A stretch of 64,000 nt of DNA, from NCBI GenBank assembly GCA_050952465.1, contig JBMNKZ010000008.1:62001-126000 (forward strand), given 5' to 3'. Below, one piece after another: positions 1-8,375 of the stretch (position 1 is its first letter; every line of letters begins with the position of its first letter). Source of the DNA: DUPU01 sp050952465 (lineage in GTDB: Bacteria > Bacillota > Dehalobacteriia > Dehalobacteriales > Dehalobacteriaceae). Made by a program: the position numbers and the translations under genes. Under the pieces are notes generated by a model. The model searched no databases, was not told the DNA's origin, and saw nothing but the letters and a program-made list of their open reading frames with translations.

Positions 1-128
1 TTGTTTTTGGTCATAAAATTTGCTAAGATAAATAAAGTAATTTAGACTATTATCTGTTTAATATGGCAGGAGAAATAGGTCGAGAAGCGAACTTAAGTTA
101 AATTAAGGTTAAGTGGAGGAGTTTTTCC

Positions 129-1817
129 ATGAGTATTGTGAAAAACATTGAAAAACAGATCAAAGAGTTGATAGGAAAAGCTGTCAATAAGGCGAAAGAA
201 GCTGGGACATTAAATTTTTCCTTGGTACCGGAATATGTTTTGGAGGTGCCGCGGGAAAAGGTTCATGGGGATTTTGCCGCGAATATTGCTATGCTTATGG
301 CTAAAGAAGCCAAAATGCCGCCACGAAAGATTGCAGAAATCATTGTTAATAGCTTTGATCGTCAGGGGACTTTGGTTGAGAGAATTGAGATTGCCGGCCC
401 GGGATTTATTAATTTTTATTTAGACCATTCCTGGGTATATAGAGTACTGCCCATAATTTTGGAAGAGGGCGACGATTATGGCAAATCTAACTTTGGCGGA
501 GGAAAAAAGGTGCAGGTGGAGTTCGTCAGTGCCAATCCTACCGGAGTTCTACATATGGGCAATGCCCGAGGTGCAGCTTTAGGTGATTCTTTAGCTAGTG
601 TCTTGGATGCGGCCGGTTTTGATGTTACTAGGGAATTTTTTATTAATGATGCGGGCAATCAAATCGAGAAATTTGCCAGATCTTTAGAAGCCCGGTATTT
701 ACAGTTATTAGGAGAAGATGTTCCTTTTCCTGAGGATGGTTATCATGGATTGGACATCATTGATACGATGCAAGGGTTAATCGACCTGCAGGGTGACAAA
801 TACAAATCCATGGATGCGGAATTACGCCGGGAATTTTTGGTTAAATATGCCTTGGAGGAGAAAATATCTAATATTCGCAAGACATTGGAAGACTTTGGTG
901 TCTATTATGATGTGTGGTTTAGCGAGCAGACCTTACATGATAACGGAGAAGTAACTAATACTGTTGAGCAATTAAAAAAGGACGGGCATATCTATGAAAA
1001 GGAAGGGGCCTTATGGTTTAACACCACCCAGTTCGGTGATGAAAAAGATGAAGTAGTGGTTCGTTCTAATGGGGTGCCTACATATTTTGCCGCTGATATT
1101 GCATATCATAAGAATAAATATAACCGGGGTTTTGAACAGGTGATTAATATTTGGGGGGCCGATCACCATGGCCATGTACCCCGAATGAAAGGTGCCGTCA
1201 AAGCTTTAGGCTATGATCCTGATCAATTGACGGTGATTTTGATGCAATTGGTGCGCTTGTTCCGAGGAGGAGAAATTCTTCGCATGTCAAAGCGAACAGG
1301 CACTTATGTTACTTTAAATGAACTAATGGAAGAAGTAGGCCGGGATGCGGCGCGTTACTTTTTTGTGATGCGCAGTCCGGACAGTCAAATGGACTTTGAT
1401 TTAGATTTGGCTAAATCAGAGTCTGCAGATAACCCGGTTTACTATGTGCAGTATGCTCATGCCCGAATCTGCAGTATCTTAAGACAAGCGGAGGAAATGG
1501 GATATACTTTGCCAAAGGGTTCGGAGCATTCTTTGGACTACCAAGTGCTGTCTGACCCTTCTGAGATAATGCTCTTACGTAAAATGGCGGATCTCCCTGA
1601 TGAAATTGTCTCAGCAGCTCAGAATTTAGCACCGCACCGGATGACGGGTTTTGCCCATGACTTGGCAAGCCTTTTCCATGTTTTTTATACCAACTGTCGG
1701 GTGTTGACAGATGAACCAGAGGTTCGAAACGCCCGGTTGCTTTTAACTAAAGCAACCGGAATATGTATTAAAAATGTTTTAAAGCTAATAGGGGTATCGG
1801 CACCGGAGAGAATGTAA
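129..1817 (+). CDS. argS: Arginyl-tRNA synthetase
   Basis: Charges tRNA-Arg with arginine in the cytoplasm. The 562-residue length fits bacterial ArgS (about 550-580). Class I signatures are visible: HMGN in place of HIGH at residues 142-145, after the family-typical SANPTG stretch, and MSKR in place of KMSKS at about 386-389. The C-terminal part has the helical DALR anticodon-binding character. A GGAGG-type ribosome site lies just before the ATG. It is the first gene in the window, about 200 bp upstream of pyrG. Family assignment is secure. Confidence 0.97.
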   Translation: MSIVKNIEKQIKELIGKAVNKAKEAGTLNFSLVPEYVLEVPREKVHGDFAANIAMLMAKEAKMPPRKIAEIIVNSFDRQGTLVERIEIAGPGFINFYLDHSWVYRVLPIILEEGDDYGKSNFGGGKKVQVEFVSANPTGVLHMGNARGAALGDSLASVLDAAGFDVTREFFINDAGNQIEKFARSLEARYLQLLGEDVPFPEDGYHGLDIIDTMQGLIDLQGDKYKSMDAELRREFLVKYALEEKISNIRKTLEDFGVYYDVWFSEQTLHDNGEVTNTVEQLKKDGHIYEKEGALWFNTTQFGDEKDEVVVRSNGVPTYFAADIAYHKNKYNRGFEQVINIWGADHHGHVPRMKGAVKALGYDPDQLTVILMQLVRLFRGGEILRMSKRTGTYVTLNELMEEVGRDAARYFFVMRSPDSQMDFDLDLAKSESADNPVYYVQYAHARICSILRQAEEMGYTLPKGSEHSLDYQVLSDPSEIMLLRKMADLPDEIVSAAQNLAPHRMTGFAHDLASLFHVFYTNCRVLTDEPEVRNARLLLTKATGICIKNVLKLIGVSAPERM

Positions 1818-1943
1818 AGAATAGGTTTAACCTGACAAACTTGGCGGAAGTCTAACACCAACTAAGTCATGATTTGCAGTTCAAAAATTCAGATGGAGTA
1901 AAAGAATTTCCACCTTAATTAAGAACTTGCTTCAAAATTACAA

Positions 1944-1972
1944 TTGAAGTCTATGGAGAAAAGGGATAAAAT
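1944..1972 (+). promoter_or_regulatory. Putative sigma-A promoter of pyrG
   Basis: TTGAAG (1944-1949) and TAAAAT (1967-1972) are separated by 17 bp, about 40 bp before the pyrG start. I did not see a convincing leader terminator of the kind that attenuates pyrG in Bacillus. Seen by eye only. Confidence 0.45.
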
Positions 1973-2013
1973 ATATAAGGCATTTTGACAGGAAGTGCAA
2001 GGAGGAAATAGTA

Positions 2014-3618
2014 ATGACCAAATTTATTTTCGTCACCGGAGGGGTTGTTTCATCTTTAGGCAAAGGGATCACTGCAGCTTCCTTGGGGCGTTTATTAAAA
2101 AGCAGAGGAGTAAGTATTGCCATTCAAAAATTTGATCCCTATATCAATTTGGATCCGGGGACAATGAGTCCTTATCAGCATGGGGAAGTCTTTGTGACCG
2201 ATGACGGGGCGGAAACAGATCTGGACCTTGGTCATTATGAACGTTTTATTGATATTAACTTAAATAGAAATAGCAATATCACTACCGGTAAGGTATATAA
2301 TTGTGTCCTCAAAAAGGAAAGAAGAGGCGATTATTTAGGGGGCACCGTTCAGGTAATTCCTCATATCACTAATGAAATTAAAGAGCGAATTTTCCAGGTG
2401 GCAAAGGAAACCAGCCCGGACGTAGTAATTACAGAAATCGGCGGCACGGTTGGGGATATTGAATCTCTGCCTTTTTTGGAGGCCATTCGTCAGATTAAAG
2501 GTGATATTGGGAGAGAAAATGTTCTCTATATCCATGTGACCCTGGTACCTTTCCTAAAAGGGGCCGGAGAAGCAAAAACTAAGCCGACCCAACATAGCGT
2601 GAAGGAATTAAGAAGTATTGGAATTCAACCTGATATCATTGTATGTCGTTCAGAGATGCCCATATCTCGGGAAATGGAAGAGAAAATCGCTCTTTTCTGT
2701 GATATAGATAAGGAGGCTGTGATTCAGGTCGTTGATGCGGATAGTATCTATGAAGTTCCCCTGACCCTTAGGGAACAGGGTATGGATGATATTGTGATTG
2801 AGCGTTTAGGTCTAAAATGCAATGAACCTGATTTAAGAGATTGGGAAAAGATTGTGGAAAAGATTAAAAACCCCAAAAATAGTATCACCATTGCTTTGGT
2901 TGGAAAATATGTGGAGCTTCAAGATGCATATTTAAGTGTAGGTGAATCTCTCCGTCATGCCGGAGTGTTCCATGAATCTAAGGTGAACATCAAATGGGTT
3001 TATTCAGCAGATCTGACTCCGGAAAATATTCAAGAGGTACTTGGCGATGTGGATGGGATCTTAGTTCCTGGCGGTTTTGGCTATCGGGGTATTGAAGGGA
3101 AAATCTTAGCAGCTCAATTTGCCCGAGAAAATAAGATTCCCTTTTTGGGAATTTGCTTAGGGATGCAATTAGCAGTAGTTGAATTCTCCCGCTCTGTGGC
3201 AAATTTAACGAACGCTAACAGCAGCGAGTTTGATAAAAATACCAGTGACGCGGTGATAGATCTCTTACCGGAGCAAAAGGAAATCGAGGATAAAGGCGGT
3301 ACCATGCGCTTAGGTATGTATCCCTGCAAGTTGGTAAAGGATAGCATTGCCTATCGGGCTTACCAGAAAGATGAGATTTATGAAAGACATCGACATCGGT
3401 ATGAATTCAACAACGATTATCGGGAAATTTTAGGGGCAAAAGGGTTAAGAATTTCAGGGACATCACCTGACGGCAGATTAGTGGAGATTGTAGAGCTGGT
3501 TGACCATCCCTGGTTTGTCGGATGTCAGTTTCATCCTGAATTTAAATCGCGGCCGGACAGGCCTCACCCCCTATTTCGGGAGTTTGTAGGAGTTTCTTTA
3601 AGTCAAAAGCTAAAATAA
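2014..3618 (+). CDS. pyrG: CTP synthase
   Basis: Makes CTP from UTP with ATP and glutamine, the last step of pyrimidine nucleotide synthesis. The 534 residues carry an N-terminal synthetase domain with the GGVVSSLGKG nucleotide loop near residues 9-18. A C-terminal class I glutamine amidotransferase domain has nucleophile Cys381 in GICLGMQ and the FHPEF His507/Glu509 pair. The ATG is preceded by AAGGAGG. A perfect-stem terminator follows the stop. Its position before spo0F and fba matches the Bacillus order. Confidence 0.98.
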   Translation: MTKFIFVTGGVVSSLGKGITAASLGRLLKSRGVSIAIQKFDPYINLDPGTMSPYQHGEVFVTDDGAETDLDLGHYERFIDINLNRNSNITTGKVYNCVLKKERRGDYLGGTVQVIPHITNEIKERIFQVAKETSPDVVITEIGGTVGDIESLPFLEAIRQIKGDIGRENVLYIHVTLVPFLKGAGEAKTKPTQHSVKELRSIGIQPDIIVCRSEMPISREMEEKIALFCDIDKEAVIQVVDADSIYEVPLTLREQGMDDIVIERLGLKCNEPDLRDWEKIVEKIKNPKNSITIALVGKYVELQDAYLSVGESLRHAGVFHESKVNIKWVYSADLTPENIQEVLGDVDGILVPGGFGYRGIEGKILAAQFARENKIPFLGICLGMQLAVVEFSRSVANLTNANSSEFDKNTSDAVIDLLPEQKEIEDKGGTMRLGMYPCKLVKDSIAYRAYQKDEIYERHRHRYEFNNDYREILGAKGLRISGTSPDGRLVEIVELVDHPWFVGCQFHPEFKSRPDRPHPLFREFVGVSLSQKLK

Positions 3619-3628
3619 CGGCTCGGCG

Positions 3629-3658
3629 ATCCCCCTCTGAGAGGGGGATGTTTTCATA
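3629..3658 (+). terminator. Terminator after pyrG, repeat family A
   Basis: The arms ATCCCCCTC and GAGGGGGAT flank a TGA loop, followed by a T-rich stretch. The same CCCCCTC...GAGGGGGAT hairpin recurs downstream of murA and mbl, so it is both a terminator and a member of a dispersed repeat family. Confidence 0.75.
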
Positions 3659-3697
3659 TTTTCGTGGCACACTTTTATGATAGGGAGGAAGTAGAGA

Positions 3698-4774
3698 TTG
3701 CCTTTTCAAGCACGATTAATAGAGGTTTCCGAAAAAGATTATTTTAATAATTTTATTGCATCATCCCCCAAAGGCCATGTGCTTCAGACATGGGAGTGGG
3801 GAGAGCTGAAAGCTAAAACCGGCTGGCTGCCCCTAAGATTAATGGTAGAAAAAGAGGGGCATCCTATTGCGGCAGTTTCCATATTAAAACGGTCGATTCC
3901 GGTATTGAAAAAAAATATTTTTTATGCGCCCCGGGGTCCGGTGCTGGATATGAAAGAACCTGGCTTATTTTCTTTTTTGCTGGGAGAAATCAAAAAATTA
4001 GCTAAAATACATAATGCGGTTTTTTTAAAAATTGACCCGGATGTTTCCGTGAAAGATCCTTTGTGGCAGGTTGCCTTAAAAAAAGAAGGCTTTCGAGGAG
4101 CCGAAAAAGGCGAGGGTTTTGAAGGGATTCAGCCCAAATTTGTTTTTCGCTTGGACATTTCTCCCGATGAAGAACAGTTGATGAAAAATCTGCATCAAAA
4201 GACCCGCTATAATATTCGTTTGGCGGAAAGAAAAGGTGTAAGAATAGACCAGGGTACTAAGGAAGATCTTCCTGTTTTTTATCAAGTCTTACAGGAAACA
4301 TGCGCTCGGGATCGGTTTTTAGTTAGATCCTATCAATATTTTGCCGATCTTTTTGATCTTTTGACTCCTCCCGGCTTTACCAAACTGTTTTTAGCGAAAT
4401 TGGAGGACAAGGTTATTGCGGGAGCCATTTTATTGAAGATTGGAGATAAAGCCTGGTACCTTTATGGCGCGTCCAGTAACGAGGCGCGAAATACTATGCC
4501 TAATTATCTTATGCAGTGGGAAATGATTCGCTGGTCGAAAAGCCAGGGATGTAGCCTTTATGATTTTCGAGGTGTGTCCGGCGACTTAAGGGAGGACAAT
4601 CCCCTTTACGGCCTCTATCGCTTCAAAAAAGGATTTAACGGGGAGTTTACAGAATTCATTGGAGAATATGACCTAGTATATCAGCCCGCGGCATATTGGC
4701 TTTATCAGACCTTAGAACCTGTATACTATAAGGGATTAAGGAGATTAATTGCCCTCAAGAAAAAATTCAGCTAA
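3698..4774 (+). CDS. FemX/FemAB-family peptidoglycan branching aminoacyltransferase
   Basis: Proteins of this family use aminoacyl-tRNA to add the first amino acid(s) of the interpeptide bridge to lipid II or peptidoglycan precursors. The 358 residues begin with the family-typical QTWEWGELK stretch near residue 30. They carry the C-terminal Fem signature YDFRGVSGD followed by YRFKKGFNGEF. Translation starts at TTG 3698, nine bases after GGGAGG. It sits 14 bp before an unusual alanine racemase, suggesting a two-gene envelope unit placed between pyrG and spo0F. The amino acid transferred (Gly, Ala or Ser) cannot be read from the sequence. Confidence 0.88.
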   Translation: MPFQARLIEVSEKDYFNNFIASSPKGHVLQTWEWGELKAKTGWLPLRLMVEKEGHPIAAVSILKRSIPVLKKNIFYAPRGPVLDMKEPGLFSFLLGEIKKLAKIHNAVFLKIDPDVSVKDPLWQVALKKEGFRGAEKGEGFEGIQPKFVFRLDISPDEEQLMKNLHQKTRYNIRLAERKGVRIDQGTKEDLPVFYQVLQETCARDRFLVRSYQYFADLFDLLTPPGFTKLFLAKLEDKVIAGAILLKIGDKAWYLYGASSNEARNTMPNYLMQWEMIRWSKSQGCSLYDFRGVSGDLREDNPLYGLYRFKKGFNGEFTEFIGEYDLVYQPAAYWLYQTLEPVYYKGLRRLIALKKKFS

Positions 4775-4788
4775 AGAGGGGTTTTTCA

Positions 4789-5940
4789 ATGGAGGACTTT
4801 GTACGTTGGATTGAAATCGACTTGGATGCCATTATTTATAACTTTGCTCAAATCAGACAATTGGTAGATAAACGGGTAAAAATCATGTCGGTGGTCAAAG
4901 CAGATGCTTATGGTCATGGTGGAATAGAGGTTTCCCAGGCCCTAGCCGAAGCAGGGACAGATATGTTCGCCGTCACTACCTTGGAAGAAGGACTGGAGCT
5001 GGTCAAAAGCGGAATAAAACAGCCGGTTTTGGTATTTTCCCCCATGCTCCCTTTCCAGGCGGAAAGGGTAATTAATAGCGGCCTGATTCCCACCATCGAC
5101 AGTTTGGACGCCTTTGATGCTCTTGCTGCATGGTCTGAGAAAAAGGGTGTGGGAACCCGGTTTCATTTAAAAGTGGAGACAGGAATGGGGCGTACAGGTA
5201 TCCTGCCGGAGGAGCTAAATCCTCTTATCAAAAGAATGCATCAGTACCCCCAGATGGTGATGGAAGGTATTTATTCTCATTTTGCAACGGCAATGATGAA
5301 GGATAAGAGTTTTGCTAAAACCCAGTTAAATAAACTTTTACAGGTGACAGGTCTGCTCAAAAAAGAAAAGATAGATACAGGTCTTAGGCATATTGCCAAT
5401 AGTGCGGCCATTTTGGATTTGCCGGAAGCTCATTTGGATATGGTGCGGGTAGGTACTCTCCTTTATGGCCAGTATCCTTCTCAACATGTAAAAAGGATTA
5501 TTGATTTAAAAGATCCCTGGCAGATGAAAGGCCGCATTATATCGGTTAAAAAGCTTAAGCCCGGTCAATCAGTAGGGTATGGCCGTGATTATATAGTCAA
5601 GAAACCCATGGAAGTGGGTGTGGTTCCCGTGGGTTATGCCGATGGTTTCGGAGTCCTGCCCCATACCAGGCCGGCTAAGGCTTATGACTTGGTGAAATCA
5701 ACGGCGAAAATATTTTCCCAGATGCTGGGTGTAATTACGCCTAATTATATGCTGTATCGGGACGAAGTATTGCCCATTGTAGGGAGAATCGGAATGCAGC
5801 TGTCTATGATAGACATTTCCAACCGAAATATCAAGGCAGGGACGGAAGTTAATATCCCCATAAGAAGAACCACATCCGGGGCAAGGATTCCCAGAATATT
5901 TTTAAAAAAAGGACAGGTTTTTCGTGTGCGGAGTATTTAA
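4789..5940 (+). CDS. alr: Alanine racemase family protein, divergent C-terminal domain
   Basis: PLP-dependent racemase, normally L-Ala to D-Ala for peptidoglycan. Family residues present are PLP Lys37 in VVKADAYGHG, Arg220 in VRVGTLLYG and catalytic-type Tyr264 in SVGYGRDY. The C-terminal domain is odd: the usual CMDQ is GMQL (335-338). A segment of roughly 25-30 residues normally found before the final RVPRIF-type strand is absent. The position equivalent to the substrate-gating Tyr354 of the Geobacillus enzyme reads Gly/Ala (SGARIPRI, 363-370). Substrate specificity could therefore differ from alanine. Coupled to the FemX-like gene upstream. Confidence 0.85.
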   Translation: MEDFVRWIEIDLDAIIYNFAQIRQLVDKRVKIMSVVKADAYGHGGIEVSQALAEAGTDMFAVTTLEEGLELVKSGIKQPVLVFSPMLPFQAERVINSGLIPTIDSLDAFDALAAWSEKKGVGTRFHLKVETGMGRTGILPEELNPLIKRMHQYPQMVMEGIYSHFATAMMKDKSFAKTQLNKLLQVTGLLKKEKIDTGLRHIANSAAILDLPEAHLDMVRVGTLLYGQYPSQHVKRIIDLKDPWQMKGRIISVKKLKPGQSVGYGRDYIVKKPMEVGVVPVGYADGFGVLPHTRPAKAYDLVKSTAKIFSQMLGVITPNYMLYRDEVLPIVGRIGMQLSMIDISNRNIKAGTEVNIPIRRTTSGARIPRIFLKKGQVFRVRSI

Positions 5941-6074
5941 TAAGGGCAAGGTGCAAAGGAAACGTCCTGCGTAAATTATTACCAGCCAAAAAGAGGAAAT
6001 TATCAGGAGGCATGGAATATTAGATATCATGCCATATTTAAATAGGTAGATAATTTGGTCTTGGGGTGATATAT

Positions 6075-6491
6075 GTGGTTAGAGCAGCCAAAGAAAATTG
6101 TTCTCTGCTCATTGTTGATGACCAATTAGGCGTCAGGAAACTGTTTTTCGAAGCACTTAAAGATGAGTTTAAAGAGGTATTTGTTGCCGCTAACGGGATA
6201 GAAGCCATAGAAATGGTAGAGAAGTCTTATCCGGACTTGGTAGTGATGGATATGAAGATGCCAAGGATGAATGGGTTAGAAGTATTAAAATATTTGCGAA
6301 GCATGGGATATTCCAATCCGGTAATTATGATGACGGCTTATGGGGAACTGGAAATAGTTTCTGAGGCCTCCAAAATGGGGGTAAAGAGGTATATCACAAA
6401 GCCCTTCGATCTGCAAGAATTAAGAAAACTAATTAAGGATACCTTAAGAGAAACCAATATGGAAAAAGAAGGTACTATGGCTCATAAGTGA
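6075..6491 (+). CDS. spo0F: Sporulation phosphorelay response regulator Spo0F
   Basis: A single receiver domain with no output domain, as in Spo0F, which passes phosphate from sensor kinases to Spo0B/Spo0A at the start of sporulation. The acidic pocket is DD (15-16), the phospho-acceptor is Asp59 in VVMDMKMP, and the conserved Lys is in TKPFD. The stretches IVDDQ, MTAYGEL and KPFD are very like Bacillus Spo0F. I chose GTG 6075 because GGGGTGAT lies just upstream. An in-frame GTG at 6066 lacks a ribosome site. Its place between pyrG and fba matches Bacillus. Confidence 0.9.
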   Translation: MVRAAKENCSLLIVDDQLGVRKLFFEALKDEFKEVFVAANGIEAIEMVEKSYPDLVVMDMKMPRMNGLEVLKYLRSMGYSNPVIMMTAYGELEIVSEASKMGVKRYITKPFDLQELRKLIKDTLRETNMEKEGTMAHK

Positions 6492-6595
6492 AGTGTCCTA
6501 ATTCCTAAATAAAAATAAAGGATTTTGTCGTTATCTAGCGAAATAATATGCAGTAAGGAGAAATAAATGCCGCCTTGATTAGGGGGGAGTAAGTT

Positions 6596-7264
6596 ATGGT
6601 TATTAACACAGGAACGGTTTTAGCTCTCAGCTGTCCCCAATGTGGGAAGCTTAATTTTCATGCAATTTCCTTGTTTGCTTTTTCCAGTAAGAAGAGCCTG
6701 TGTTTTGACTGTGACTGTGAGAAAAGCTCAGTTACAATTTCCACGGCAAAATATAAGAAGTTTGTTTTAAAAACCGGATGCACCATGTGTGAAGCAGATC
6801 ATACATATTATTTAAAATATAAGGAATTGTTTTCGCCGGAGATTTTGTCCTTGGTTTGTTTAGAAACGGGATTGGAAATTGGTTTTATCGGTTCCAAGGA
6901 TCAAGTGATGGCTAAGGCAAATCAACAAGAAAAGAGTCTTTCAGATCTGGTTGAAGGCGGGAACCTTGAGGATTTCTTTGATAATCCGGAAATAATGCTT
7001 CAAGTGTTGGAATATGTGCATCGAATTTCCGAGAAGGGTTTATTAGCTTGTAAATGTGGAAATAGCAATATCGATTTAGATATATTGCCGGATCGATTGG
7101 AAATGGTATGTAATGATTGCGGTAATAAAGGAGTTGTTTTTGCGGAAAGCAGGGAAGATTTTTTAACATTACAGGGATTTGGTAAAATAGAATTGTCCGA
7201 TCAGGGAATAATTATTAGGAGTATAGAACCACCCTCGAGAACTAATGGACAATCTAAAAAATAA
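6596..7264 (+). CDS. Conserved zinc-ribbon protein of unknown function
   Basis: 222 residues, cytoplasmic, no signal peptide or membrane segment. It has four Cys-pair motifs that could build zinc ribbons: CPQC near residue 13, CFDCDC near 35, CTMC near 62, and CKC...CNDC near 151-174. I recognise no catalytic motif. It lies 104 bp after spo0F and 19 bp before fba, with a strong GGGGGAG ribosome site. Its location in a sporulation and central carbon neighbourhood is suggestive only. Function unknown. Confidence 0.8.
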   Translation: MVINTGTVLALSCPQCGKLNFHAISLFAFSSKKSLCFDCDCEKSSVTISTAKYKKFVLKTGCTMCEADHTYYLKYKELFSPEILSLVCLETGLEIGFIGSKDQVMAKANQQEKSLSDLVEGGNLEDFFDNPEIMLQVLEYVHRISEKGLLACKCGNSNIDLDILPDRLEMVCNDCGNKGVVFAESREDFLTLQGFGKIELSDQGIIIRSIEPPSRTNGQSKK

Positions 7265-7283
7265 ATTGGGATGGTGAGTTTAC

Positions 7284-8138
7284 ATGTCTTTGGTACCGGT
7301 AAAAAATCTATTAGAAAAGGCGGAGCGGGAAGGATATGCAGTGGGTGCATTTAACTGCAACAACATGGAAATCATTCAGGCCATTGTAGATGCAGCTGAA
7401 GCGGAGAAGTCCCCTGTTATTATTCAAGCCAGCCAGGGAGCAATTAAATATGCCGGGTTGCCTTATATTATTGCCCTCGCTCAAGTTGCTGCGGATCAGG
7501 CCACGATACCGGTGGCCCTGCATTTAGATCACGGCACTAGTTTTGAACAGGTGATTCAGTGCATCAGATATGGATTTTCTTCTGTGATGATTGATGGATC
7601 TAAGTTGCCATTAGAAGAAAACATTGCTTTAACCAACAAAGTGATGGAGGTAGCCCGGGCAGTGGGAGTTTCCGTAGAAGCGGAACTAGGTAAAATCGGC
7701 GGTACGGAAGATGATATTTTTGTACATGACCGAGATGCTCTTTATACAGACCCGGAAGAAGCGCGGGTTTTTGTGGAAAAAACAGGAGTTGACTCTTTGG
7801 CAGTAGCTATTGGGACGGCTCATGGGCAATATAAGGGGGAACCTAAACTTGATTTGCCCCGATTGGAAAAGATAAAGTCATTGGTAAATATCCCCATTGT
7901 GCTCCATGGCTCTTCAGGTGTTCCTGATGAGGCTATTCGAGAAGCAATAAAACGCGGCGTGAGAAAGGTGAATATTGATACTAATATTCGGGAGGCCTTT
8001 GTAAAAGGGGTAAGAGAAGTCATAGACAAAAATCCTCAGGAGATTGACCCAAGAAAAATCTTAGGTCCGGCCAAAAAAGCGATGACTGCTATTATTCAAG
8101 AAAAAATCCGGCTGTTTGGAAGTGCCGGCAAGGCCTAA
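7284..8138 (+). CDS. fba: Class II fructose-1,6-bisphosphate aldolase
   Basis: Zinc-dependent cleavage of fructose 1,6-bisphosphate to dihydroxyacetone phosphate and glyceraldehyde 3-phosphate. It is 284 residues, as in Bacillus FbaA. Recognisable features are HLDHGTS with the metal His/Asp, VSVEAELGKIGG, GTAHGQY, LHGSSG and NIDTNIREA, which line the phosphate and metal site. It is followed by transaldolase and glpX, an arrangement that groups glycolysis/gluconeogenesis C6 steps. The stop codon abuts a palindromic repeat element. Confidence 0.97.
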   Translation: MSLVPVKNLLEKAEREGYAVGAFNCNNMEIIQAIVDAAEAEKSPVIIQASQGAIKYAGLPYIIALAQVAADQATIPVALHLDHGTSFEQVIQCIRYGFSSVMIDGSKLPLEENIALTNKVMEVARAVGVSVEAELGKIGGTEDDIFVHDRDALYTDPEEARVFVEKTGVDSLAVAIGTAHGQYKGEPKLDLPRLEKIKSLVNIPIVLHGSSGVPDEAIREAIKRGVRKVNIDTNIREAFVKGVREVIDKNPQEIDPRKILGPAKKAMTAIIQEKIRLFGSAGKA

Positions 8139-8251
8139 AGAAAACTTGGCTTGCGCTAAGCCTCAGGTGCTTGCGCACCCGAATGTTCTAGCATTGTGCT
8201 TTTTCAATGCGTAGAAATTCCAGTCCTTTAGGGGAAGCCTTAGTTGCACTT
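8137..8251. repeat. Dispersed palindromic repeat, family B, long copy
   Basis: This copy begins at the fba stop. It contains CTTGGC-TTGC-GCTAAG and GGTGC-TTGC-GCACC hairpins with identical TTGC loops, and ends in GGGGAAGCCTTAGTTGCACTT. Its reverse complement matches the element at 44440-44498 at both ends, but carries about 55 extra bases in the middle. A third copy is at 10187-10235. Confidence 0.7.
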
Positions 8252-8253
8252 AG

Positions 8254-8319
8254 ATCTATCAGAAAGAGGTTATGCTTTCTGATAGATTAATAAAGAGAGC
8301 AGGGATGCCCTGCTCTTTA
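8254..8319 (+). terminator. Two hairpins between fba and transaldolase
   Basis: The first is a 13-bp perfect stem, ATCTATCAGAAAG (8254-8266) with CTTTCTGATAGAT (8275-8287). The second is GAGCAGGG-atg-CCCTGCTC (8297-8315) followed by TTT, which looks like an intrinsic terminator. The first has no T-run and may be an RNA processing or stability element. Confidence 0.6.
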
Positions 8320-8375
8320 AACTTCGCATACATGGAATAAAAAGTTAAAAATGCTAAATGGAGGTGCTTTGCACT

